From contig CAMDFE010000121.1 of NCBI GenBank assembly GCA_945897395.1, positions 1 through 5,502 of the forward strand: DNA of 5,502 nt, written 5' to 3'. Position 1 is the stretch's first letter, and each line of letters begins with the position of its first letter. Source of the DNA: Chryseobacterium gleum. Its GTDB lineage: Bacteria > Bacteroidota > Bacteroidia > Flavobacteriales_D > Sanyastnellaceae. The position numbers and the translations under genes are program-made. The notes under the pieces were generated by a model, which had not been told where the DNA came from, searched no databases, and saw only the letters and a list, made by a program, of their open reading frames with translations. Positions 1-5,502 of this stretch are shown one piece after another.

Positions 1-1589
1 GTGTAATCGGGTCTGCGCTGATAGTTCAATCCAGCGCGTACCGTTGTTTTCGGGTCGTTGCTTCGACTGGTTTTAGCAAGATCGCGAGGAAATAATCGCG
101 GTAAAATTAAATTCAATTCCGGACCAATTTCAAAGGTGTTCAGTTGAAAGGTGCGCTGAACAATCTGATTGCCGGTGTTCGCGGAACCGTCACCCAACAC
201 TTGTGAAGCCTCAGCTCCGACAACCGTCTTGAATTCAAACGACTCTGCGCCACGAAACACATTCCTGTGCTTGTAAATTAAGTTGCCGTAAATACCCATG
301 TTGCCCGAACGGTTGGTCACGCGCGGATCGAAACTTAACGCCTGCCTCTTGTTCGGCGCCAACAACACTTTAACATCAAGCAAAGCTTGTCCTGTCTTCG
401 CATCGTTACGTGGTGAAAGTTGAATATTCACTGTTTTGAAAACACCTAATTGCGTAAAGCGTTTATACGTTTCATCGAGATACCGCTGCTGATAGAGTTG
501 TGTTTCCTTTACTTCTACGCGTCTATCGAGTATAACAGGCTTTACGCACGATAAGCCAACGCTGAAGATGTCTATTCCTTTGTATTCAATGGTGTCTGTT
601 GGAGTCTCATTCGGGTTCAATGGATTGAAAGAAGTGTTGAACGAAATTTCTCCGATATAAAATTTTCTGTGAGGCAATGTTTGTCCTGTGAAATTCCCGT
701 AACCGTCGAGTGCCTTTTGGTTTAAAACAGTGAGTTTAACGTTTACTTCTTTCGGGGAAGTAACTGTGTCTAACTGATAGACGATATAGTCAGGGATGAA
801 TTCGTAGAAGCCTTCGTTACTCAAGAACAATGTAATTCTGGCTCGTTCAGCATCTAGGTTTGTTACGCGAAAGCGTTCGTTAGCTTTCACCAAAGATTTT
901 TCTTGAAGTTTCGGAAGCTGTTTTTTTATGTTAGCGTCCCCTGTTGTCCACTCAACATTTTTAATCGTGTATAAGTCTTTCAGCTCAACATGATAAACCA
1001 CACGACTCTTCTTTCCTGCTTTCCAGAATAAACTTTTTTCGGTGTTAATAATGCTTTCACCATTTACCTCTGCGTTGAAATAACCATTCTTTCGCAGATA
1101 GATTTCCATTTGTCGTGCTCCCTTGTTAACGAGCATAGTGTCCAATAGCACAGGCGGCTCTCCAACAGTATAAGCAAGCCACGGCCACAATCCATTGCAC
1201 GTTTTTGGGTCCTTGTGCTTTTTGTTTTTTCGCGTTTCTTTGTCGAAGCGCTTTTTATTAATCCGAGCGCAACGCTTGTCAATGCGAAGTTGCGACCGTT
1301 CTAAAAATTTTCTAGGAACAAACGTATTCAAACGCATATTCAATCGAAACATTAACGTTTTCCGATTAGGTTTCAGTTTCGTCAGATACAAAAGTTCGTC
1401 GGCGCCAACATCGGTGGTAGGAAGTAATTCGTTCTTCTGTCCAACGAAATCAATCTTGTGATCTTCGAAATAAATCTCACCATCACGCAAGTTATTTTGA
1501 ATGGCGCAAGAAGAATAAGTGAGGCAAAGAACGACACCAAAAAGTGTTTGCACGAACCAGCGTTTTTGAAAAATCTCCTTTTGCATCAT
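1..1589 (-). CDS. tamL: TamL-like lipoprotein form of the TamA/BamA (Omp85) outer-membrane assembly protein, 3' end outside window
   Basis: An open frame runs without a stop from the ATG pair at 1589/1586 to the left edge, giving 529 codons. It begins with a hydrophobic signal segment (about residues 11-25) ending in YSSC, so Cys28 is a likely lipidation site. Lipidation is the family feature separating Bacteroidota TamL from TamA. Next come KLKPNRK, a Lys/Arg-rich stretch (about 105-129), GEPPVLLD (143-150) and POTRA-like repeats: one around RQMEIYLRKNGYF, one around ITLFLSNEGFYEF, one around YLDETYKRFTQLGVF. The barrel then starts with GIYGNLIYKHRNVFRGAESF, a typical Omp85 first-strand pattern. 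The rest of the barrel is missing. By family, it inserts outer-membrane proteins together with an inner-membrane-anchored TamB partner, which is not visible here. It is transcribed divergently from the methyltransferase gene. The Omp85 assignment is firm. TamL rather than another BamA paralogue is inferred from the lipobox and N-terminal motifs. Confidence 0.85.
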   Translation of the reverse strand, partial: MMQKEIFQKRWFVQTLFGVVLCLTYSSCAIQNNLRDGEIYFEDHKIDFVGQKNELLPTTDVGADELLYLTKLKPNRKTLMFRLNMRLNTFVPRKFLERSQLRIDKRCARINKKRFDKETRKNKKHKDPKTCNGLWPWLAYTVGEPPVLLDTMLVNKGARQMEIYLRKNGYFNAEVNGESIINTEKSLFWKAGKKSRVVYHVELKDLYTIKNVEWTTGDANIKKQLPKLQEKSLVKANERFRVTNLDAERARITLFLSNEGFYEFIPDYIVYQLDTVTSPKEVNVKLTVLNQKALDGYGNFTGQTLPHRKFYIGEISFNTSFNPLNPNETPTDTIEYKGIDIFSVGLSCVKPVILDRRVEVKETQLYQQRYLDETYKRFTQLGVFKTVNIQLSPRNDAKTGQALLDVKVLLAPNKRQALSFDPRVTNRSGNMGIYGNLIYKHRNVFRGAESFEFKTVVGAEASQVLGDGSANTGNQIVQRTFQLNTFEIGPELNLILPRLFPRDLAKTSRSNDPKTTVRAGLNYQRRPDY

Positions 1590-1630
1590 TTGTACAAATA
1601 TCTAACGCATCTTTGTAGAAATAAAATTTA
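1587..1630. promoter_or_regulatory. Divergent promoter region between tamL-like gene and RNA methyltransferase
   Basis: This short spacer must drive both divergent genes unless a promoter lies within one of them. On the plus strand CATCTTTG (1608-1615) matches the Bacteroidota -7 element TAnnTTTG except for its first base. On the minus strand GATATTTG (1602-1595) has the same one-base mismatch, and would start transcription almost at the tamL ATG, giving a nearly leaderless message. Neither has a TTTG -33 box at the usual spacing, so both are weak calls. A perfect 12-bp palindrome, ATTTGTACAAAT (1588-1599), overlaps the tamL start codon. It could be an operator, or simply two opposed TTTG motifs. 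The methyltransferase start is preceded by an A/T-rich leader with no Shine-Dalgarno sequence, as is normal in Bacteroidota. Confidence 0.35.
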
Positions 1631-2362
1631 ATGTCCATTTCCAAGAACGAAATCAAACTAATTCGCTCTTTGCAGCAGAAGAAATTCAGAATGCAAGAGC
1701 AAATGTTCGTTGTAGAGGGAAAAAAGGCTGTCGAGGAGGCATTGAAGTCGAGCCAAAAAGTGGTGAAGGTATTTACGACCGACGAGGAATTCTCAGAGGA
1801 AATGAAAGTGCCCTTGATTCATTCGCGAGACATGGAGCAGATTTCAAGCCTTACGAACGCACCTGGATACCTGGCCGTTTTGAAACAATCGTTAGCGAGT
1901 TTGCTGACGGTGAAAGGGAAAACGTTCTGCATTGCAAATTCAATATCAGATCCGGGGAATTTAGGAACTCTTATTCGTACGTGTGAATGGTTCGGAGTTG
2001 ACGCGTTGTTGCTCGATGAGCATTGCGTGGATCCATTCAATCAGAAAGTTGTTCAAGCGACCATGGGCAGTATTCTTCGTCTTTCCATAGTTATGACCTC
2101 TGGACTAGAAATTATTCAGTTTTGTAAATCGAATGCTATTCCTGTCTTAGCTGCTGATTTGAATGGCGCTCCCATTCAAGGATTTCGTGCACCTGAAAAA
2201 TGGGCGTTGGTAGTTGGAAGTGAAAGTCATGGTGTGTCGAATGAGTTTGCACATGCCGCGCAAGAACGTCTCACCATTCAGGCAACGGGAGATGCCGAGA
2301 GCTTGAACGCCGCTATAGCAGCTGGAATCGCGCTATTTGCGCTCTCCACTTCGAGAAAATAA
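1631..2362 (+). CDS. TrmH/SpoU-family RNA 2'-O-ribose methyltransferase
   Basis: The 243-residue protein has the two-part structure of SpoU/TrmH enzymes, which transfer a methyl group from S-adenosylmethionine to a ribose 2'-OH in rRNA or tRNA. Residues about 5-85 are the substrate-binding domain (KKFRMQEQMFVVEGKKAVEE). Residues about 97-240 are the knotted SPOUT catalytic domain. Motif 1 is NSISDPGNLGTLIRTCEWFG, with Asn110 and the catalytic-type Arg116. Motif 2 is VVQATMGSILR (140-150). Motif 3 consists of VVGSESHGVS (194-203) and SLNAAIAAGIALF (224-236). All key residues are present and the length is normal. The first ATG is chosen because the next in-frame Met (residue 21) would cut into the binding domain. 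The target nucleotide cannot be told from sequence: 23S rRNA is the common default annotation, but tRNA is possible. The gene stands alone, divergent from the tamL-like gene and convergent with the DUF4340 gene. Confidence 0.92.
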   Translation: MSISKNEIKLIRSLQQKKFRMQEQMFVVEGKKAVEEALKSSQKVVKVFTTDEEFSEEMKVPLIHSRDMEQISSLTNAPGYLAVLKQSLASLLTVKGKTFCIANSISDPGNLGTLIRTCEWFGVDALLLDEHCVDPFNQKVVQATMGSILRLSIVMTSGLEIIQFCKSNAIPVLAADLNGAPIQGFRAPEKWALVVGSESHGVSNEFAHAAQERLTIQATGDAESLNAAIAAGIALFALSTSRK

Positions 2363-2363
2363 T

Positions 2364-3401
2364 TTATCTACCGTAAAATCCTGCAGGCTGCAGCAACGGT
2401 TCGAAAACAAAGAACTGAGCAAGTCCTATTTCGTTCGCATCTGTCTTAGCCCAGAAATACTCAGGATCGAACGGCGTCATTTGTCCAGTGGCATCAGGAG
2501 TCATCTCCTTAGCTTTCTTCAAATACAAATTAAGAGAAGTAATAGCCCCAGCATTGTTCTTTACGCGCAATACAAACGTAGGTGTAATGTTCTTTATGGA
2601 ATCAGCCGCTGTTGGCTTAAGCATGGTGTTATAGCTCTCTAAATTTACTTTGCGCATACGTTTCATTAAATCGAAGGCCAACGCGGTGTCGAGCTGAGCA
2701 AAAGGAGTAAGCGTTCCATTGAGGTAACGTTCGAATTTAAGTTTGTTGTTTCCGAAGTGTGTTAACTTGAAGCTGCTCGACGGGTCTGTCATGTGCAGCA
2801 ATTCAATTTCAGCAATGTCGTTATTCGGATAGTAGAATATATCTGTGCTGCGCCATTCCATTTCTTCAATAAAAAAGCGCGGATTTAAAAATCCAGTGAA
2901 TCCTTCAATGTGGGTAATGTAGGGTTCTTCGCTCCGGCCGTCTTCGGGTGTTTCCAACAGCATAATGGTTCCCATGTGGTCTTGGGTATTCGGACCAACG
3001 AAGATCGTTTTTAAAAGCTCGTTGTTCTTCCCGTAGATTTTCACTTCCTTCGCTGAAGTCGCCATCACACTCATCATGTTATCGCGCATCTTAGTTGGAA
3101 CATTTCCTCTTACACGAATGTCATGGAAACATTCAAGAAGAAGTTTAATCACATCTTTACGCGCATTGTATTTTTTGTTGATGGTCCATTCGCTGCTTCC
3201 GTTTTTTCTTTCCAATAAAGCCACATTGCCATTTCTATCTTGAATGGTAACTTTTGAAACAGACGCAGTGTCTTCAATGGAAAACTGCATGAAGGGATTG
3301 TCTCCGGTTGAACTTTTTTTGCTGAGTTTCGGATAAAGGAAAACGGCTGTCCCTGCCAGAATTAGAAACAACACAAGGAGAATGATATTCTTTTTTTTCA
3401 T
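2364..3401 (-). CDS. Membrane-anchored DUF4340 domain protein, partner of GldG
   Basis: The 345-residue protein has a short basic start (MKKKN), one hydrophobic segment (about residues 6-23) and then a wholly soluble, mostly beta-type domain. It is therefore probably an inner-membrane protein facing the periplasm. The body fits the DUF4340 family: an early beta pair with NGSSEWTINKKY (67-78), a helix VIKLLLECFHDIRVRG (84-99), MEWRSTDIFYYPNNDIAEIEL (181-201) and a closing VFEPLLQPAGFYGR. No Cys lipobox or catalytic motif is visible. Its ATG follows the gldG stop codon after one base, which implies one transcript and translational coupling. DUF4340 proteins are commonly encoded next to GldG-like ABC transporter auxiliary proteins, so a role in the same export complex is inferred; the molecular function is unknown. 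Its stop lies one base from the convergent methyltransferase stop. Confidence 0.82.
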   Translation of the reverse strand: MKKKNIILLVLFLILAGTAVFLYPKLSKKSSTGDNPFMQFSIEDTASVSKVTIQDRNGNVALLERKNGSSEWTINKKYNARKDVIKLLLECFHDIRVRGNVPTKMRDNMMSVMATSAKEVKIYGKNNELLKTIFVGPNTQDHMGTIMLLETPEDGRSEEPYITHIEGFTGFLNPRFFIEEMEWRSTDIFYYPNNDIAEIELLHMTDPSSSFKLTHFGNNKLKFERYLNGTLTPFAQLDTALAFDLMKRMRKVNLESYNTMLKPTAADSIKNITPTFVLRVKNNAGAITSLNLYLKKAKEMTPDATGQMTPFDPEYFWAKTDANEIGLAQFFVFEPLLQPAGFYGR

Positions 3402-3402
3402 C

Positions 3403-5142
3403 TTAGTTCTGCTTGGTCCAACGCTTCTTTCTTGAATAAATGACTGTCGTTCCGAAGATGGCCAACACGAAAAGCGGAGATGCAGTATTCAACGATTTCC
3501 AATAATTTTTTTCGTTGGAAATTTTATCCTTGTCTAATTTTCTCACTTGAATATTTCGTGAACGAACGTCGATTAGACTTGCATCGTCCAACAAAAAGTT
3601 AACGCAATTCAAAAGTAAATCTTTGTTGTCGTATACCACACGCTTGAATTGCTTGCTGTATCCCAAAGGAAGAGGATATTCTTTTCCGTTTTCAACTTGA
3701 ACTTCGTTATAGGCAATGTCGGCGTCTGAGATGACAATCATACGCGTTGGTTCGCTCGATGAGCGATAGGAGATTTCAGGAGATTTTCTTACGCTATCTG
3801 GAAGGTAATCGTTGAAGGCAGAAGAGAATGTTCCTTCCAACAAAATACCCATCACCTGATTCGGTTTGTTGTTGGTTTTGAAATAGTCTCCTGTCTCACG
3901 CAACAATTCCAAGTCTATTCGAACAGGCGCTTTAAATTCTTTCGCCAAATCGGAAGAAAACAAAAACGGAGTCTTGCGAATGTTCTTGCTTTGATTCACG
4001 GTGTCAATAGATCCCGCGAATTCTGTGAAGATAGGATCGAGGTTCGCAGCAATCGGATGCGAGTGTTTTTCTGAAGTGAGAATAGGAGCGAAGTAGTTGC
4101 TCTTTTCCACATAACTTCTCTGATTGCCCATAGGACCGTTATCGAGAATAATTGGAGCGCCTTGAAAATCAATGACCATGTTTCGGTTCAAGCGAACGCC
4201 GTATTCATAAAGCATTTCGTACAAGCCGTTTTCATTCGAAACTGCCATGGCTAATCCGCCCGTTTTAATGCTATCCAAATCCATGTGCAACGCATCAAGC
4301 ATCCAAAGCACTTTTCCACCGTTCATTACAAACTGATCAATGAGGAAACGGTCTTTGTCGGGAACAACAGTATCTGGACCAGCTACAATAAGCATGTCGT
4401 AAGCGTTCGAACGGTACTGAAATTCCGGAAGCTTGTCGCTCAATGAATTTAATTTCCCATTGATGGTAACAGGCTTCACGTTGTAATTGTCTTTCAACGT
4501 GTAGAGCAAATCGGCCATGTGAATGCGTTGAATTTCTTTGTGTCCTTCTAGCACACCAATCAACGGCTTGCGATCACGCAAAATTCTACGGAAACTACTC
4601 GCCAATTCGTATTCCAAATTGTTTACAGAGAAGTTTACCATCTCTGGATCAGATAGTGGCATTTCGCTTCGCATGAATTGCACAGGATATTCCTTGCCTT
4701 TGTATTCCACAATAGCACCCGGCCAAATAATTTTGTTGATTTCGGCGCCGTCTTGCTCGTAGGAAATGTTCGAAAATTTCAAACCCTTTTCATCCAACGC
4801 AGTAAATATTTCTTGACGTTTTTTCTCATCGGCTTCTTCATACGGATCAATGAATTCGTATTCGATGAGTCCGTCGCTTAAACTGTTGAATTCAGCCAAA
4901 CGCTCTTCCACGGCCTGCTCTAGGCGCTTGTAATCGGCTGGGAATTCGCCATGCAAATACACACGCACATACACAGGCTCTTCCAAGCTTTCCAACATCT
5001 CTAACGATGTTTTAGAAAGCGAATTTCTGTTTTCTGCGGTGATATCTAATTTGAAAAAGACAACCGAGGAAAGTAGCGCAACAGCACATAAAATACCTAC
5101 GGTTAGAAAAAATTGAACGAGGTCGGAATTGCGTTTCTTCAT
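3403..5142 (-). CDS. gldG: Gliding-associated ABC transporter auxiliary (substrate-binding-like) protein GldG
   Basis: The 579-residue protein has an N-terminal membrane segment (about residues 9-30) followed by the GldG hallmark KLDITAENRNSLSKTSLEML (31-50). A periplasmic ABC-transporter auxiliary domain follows: VYVRVYLHGEFPADYKRLEQ (57-76), YEFIDPYE (95-102), NNLEYELASSFRRI (174-187), PLIGVLEGHKE (193-203), then DMLIVAGPDTVVPDKDRFLIDQF (249-271) with GGKVLWMLD (275-283), and RMIVISDADIAYNEV (467-481). A second hydrophobic segment (about 554-569) ends in the basic tail RKKRWTKQN, so both ends are membrane-anchored. In Flavobacterium, GldG works with the permease GldF and ATPase GldA and is needed for gliding, though its cargo is unknown. 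Here no gldF sits beside it: the upstream neighbour is wbqC-like and the downstream one is the coupled DUF4340 gene. The family assignment is confident. Gliding itself cannot be concluded, because homologues occur in non-gliding relatives. Confidence 0.9.
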   Translation of the reverse strand: MKKRNSDLVQFFLTVGILCAVALLSSVVFFKLDITAENRNSLSKTSLEMLESLEEPVYVRVYLHGEFPADYKRLEQAVEERLAEFNSLSDGLIEYEFIDPYEEADEKKRQEIFTALDEKGLKFSNISYEQDGAEINKIIWPGAIVEYKGKEYPVQFMRSEMPLSDPEMVNFSVNNLEYELASSFRRILRDRKPLIGVLEGHKEIQRIHMADLLYTLKDNYNVKPVTINGKLNSLSDKLPEFQYRSNAYDMLIVAGPDTVVPDKDRFLIDQFVMNGGKVLWMLDALHMDLDSIKTGGLAMAVSNENGLYEMLYEYGVRLNRNMVIDFQGAPIILDNGPMGNQRSYVEKSNYFAPILTSEKHSHPIAANLDPIFTEFAGSIDTVNQSKNIRKTPFLFSSDLAKEFKAPVRIDLELLRETGDYFKTNNKPNQVMGILLEGTFSSAFNDYLPDSVRKSPEISYRSSSEPTRMIVISDADIAYNEVQVENGKEYPLPLGYSKQFKRVVYDNKDLLLNCVNFLLDDASLIDVRSRNIQVRKLDKDKISNEKNYWKSLNTASPLFVLAIFGTTVIYSRKKRWTKQN

Positions 5143-5185
5143 CCTTGCAAAAATGCAATGCTTTCAGCGAAATACGAAACTAATT
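5143..5185 (-). promoter_or_regulatory. gldG leader with small hairpin next to the start codon
   Basis: The 43-bp spacer between the wbqC-like stop and the gldG ATG contains a perfect inverted repeat, TTGCA-TTTT-TGCAA (5145-5158), ending two bases before the start codon. If it folded in mRNA it would sit in the ribosome footprint, but five A/T-rich pairs are weak. TAGTTTCG (5182-5175) differs from the Bacteroidota -7 consensus TAnnTTTG at one fixed position, so a separate gldG promoter is possible, although no -33 TTTG is seen at the right distance. There is no Shine-Dalgarno sequence at normal spacing. Co-transcription with the wbqC-like gene is equally possible. Confidence 0.2.
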
Positions 5186-5502
5186 TCAGGAATTGTTAAC
5201 ATGCCCAAGCGCCTTCACAGAGGTCTTTCCCAAATTGAAAATGGCATCGAGAATAGACAAGTCTTTTTCAAACGGAAATCGATCGGCAAATACCTGCGGA
5301 TAACTCTTCAATTCAACAGGCCTCGTCCCTCGCTGTTTCCATCTTTCGTCAAGAATCTTTGGCTCCGCCAATCTTTCCTTCGGAATCTTTGATTCAATCA
5401 ATCTTTCCTTCGGAATCTTTGAAAACCATTTCAAACTCCAGTCATGCGCTTTTATATTAAAATCAATCAGAAACTTCTCTTCCTTCAAAAAAAGTTCTTC
5501 CA
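5186..5502 (-). CDS. WbqC-family protein, C-terminal part only, with internal tandem repeat
   Basis: The frame is open from the right edge to the TGA at 5186, giving 104 complete codons; the start lies beyond the window. FLIDFNIKAHDWSLKWF resembles the family's late helix (usually like LLDFNLALTEWCLK). SYPQVFADRFPFEKDLSILDAIFNLG matches the conserved C-terminal end of Bacteroidota WbqC-like proteins (usually YxQVFExKHGFxPNLSILDLLFNEG). The family was named from O-antigen clusters and its biochemical role is poorly defined; sugar-nucleotide or glycan modification is only suggested. Between the two conserved parts lies an unusual repetitive stretch, SKIPKERLIE then SKIPKERLAE then a diverged PKILDERWKQ, encoded by a 30-bp tandem repeat. 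The DER-W-K-Q-R part probably corresponds to the DLR-K segment found at this place in relatives. The gene precedes gldG on the same strand. The frame stays intact, so the repeat has not visibly broken the gene. Confidence 0.72.
   Translation of the reverse strand, partial: EELFLKEEKFLIDFNIKAHDWSLKWFSKIPKERLIESKIPKERLAEPKILDERWKQRGTRPVELKSYPQVFADRFPFEKDLSILDAIFNLGKTSVKALGHVNNS
5339..5421 (-). repeat. 30-bp-period in-frame tandem palindromic repeat, 2 exact plus 1 degenerate copy
   Basis: A 23-bp core occurs identically at 5399-5421 and 5369-5391, and a third copy at 5339-5361 matches at 18 of 23 positions. The period is exactly 30 bp, i.e. 23-bp core plus 7-bp spacer, so each unit adds ten residues to the WbqC-family protein without shifting the frame. 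The core is an interrupted palindrome: outer arms CAA/TTG, inner arms TTCC-GAA-GGAA (5405-5415 and 5375-5385), with AGA on both sides between them. The spacers with flanking bases are also self-complementary: TTGATTGAATCAA (5401-5389) and TTGGCGGAGCCAA (5371-5359). The repeat itself is directly visible; whether it belongs to a dispersed family cannot be judged from this window. Confidence 0.85.

Noticed and set aside
1195..1461. Open frame on the plus strand across the tamL-like gene
   Set aside because: It lies wholly opposite the Omp85-type coding frame, shows no recognisable protein and is explained by the A/T-rich basic codons of that gene.
2371..2399. Interrupted inverted repeat (CCGT..ACGG around CTGCAGGCTGCAG) as a terminator
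   Set aside because: It lies inside the DUF4340 coding end, the stem is broken, and no T-run follows it in the methyltransferase direction.
4538..4881. Two overlapping short plus-strand open frames within gldG
   Set aside because: They are antisense shadows of a well-conserved coding region and have no recognisable features.
5143..5146. AAGG just before the gldG ATG as a ribosome binding site
   Set aside because: It directly abuts the start codon, so the spacing is too short for Shine-Dalgarno pairing.
5339..5421. The 30-bp repeat as a small CRISPR array
   Set aside because: Core is 23 bp with only 7-bp spacers, the frame stays open through it, and the region encodes part of a conserved protein.
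5486..5488. TTG as a start codon for a separate 100-residue protein
   Set aside because: The frame stays open to the window edge and the peptide matches only the C-terminal part of the WbqC family, so this codon is an internal leucine of a longer gene.

Overview
This window looks like chromosomal DNA of a Bacteroidota member, most likely Flavobacteriales-like. The evidence is a GldG homologue (a protein family of gliding Bacteroidota), a lipoprotein-type TamA homologue (TamL), a C-terminal end typical of Bacteroidota WbqC-family proteins, A/T-rich leaders without clear Shine-Dalgarno sequences, and moderate-to-low GC. The placement is inferred from protein character only.

Layout: positions 1-1589 (minus strand) hold the N-terminal 529 codons of an Omp85-superfamily outer-membrane assembly protein (TamL-like). 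Its 3' end lies outside the window. A 41-bp divergent spacer (1590-1630), touched by a 12-bp perfect palindrome, separates it from a plus-strand TrmH/SpoU-family 2'-O-ribose RNA methyltransferase (1631-2362). That gene ends one base from the end of a convergent minus-strand unit. Read in its own direction (right to left), this unit has a WbqC-family protein cut by the right edge (5502-5186), then gldG (5142-3403), then a membrane-anchored DUF4340-type protein (3401-2364) that starts one base after the gldG stop codon.

GldG and the DUF4340 protein are both anchored by an N-terminal membrane segment and look translationally coupled. They probably form the extracytoplasmic auxiliary part of an ABC-2-type export system whose permease (GldF) and ATPase (GldA) are not in this window. 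The gene directly upstream of gldG is wbqC-like rather than gldF. TamL belongs to the machinery that inserts outer-membrane proteins. The methyltransferase is a housekeeping RNA-modification enzyme.

Most of the window is ordinary core genome. The most unusual element is a short 30-bp-period tandem repeat (5339-5421) inside the coding sequence of the WbqC-family gene. It adds a ten-residue repeat (consensus SKIPKERLxE) to the protein. Both its core and its spacers are self-complementary, and the two clean spacers differ in sequence while keeping their palindromy. It may be a small protein-embedded palindromic repeat element. No RNA genes, insertion sequences, CRISPR array or convincing intrinsic terminator were found.
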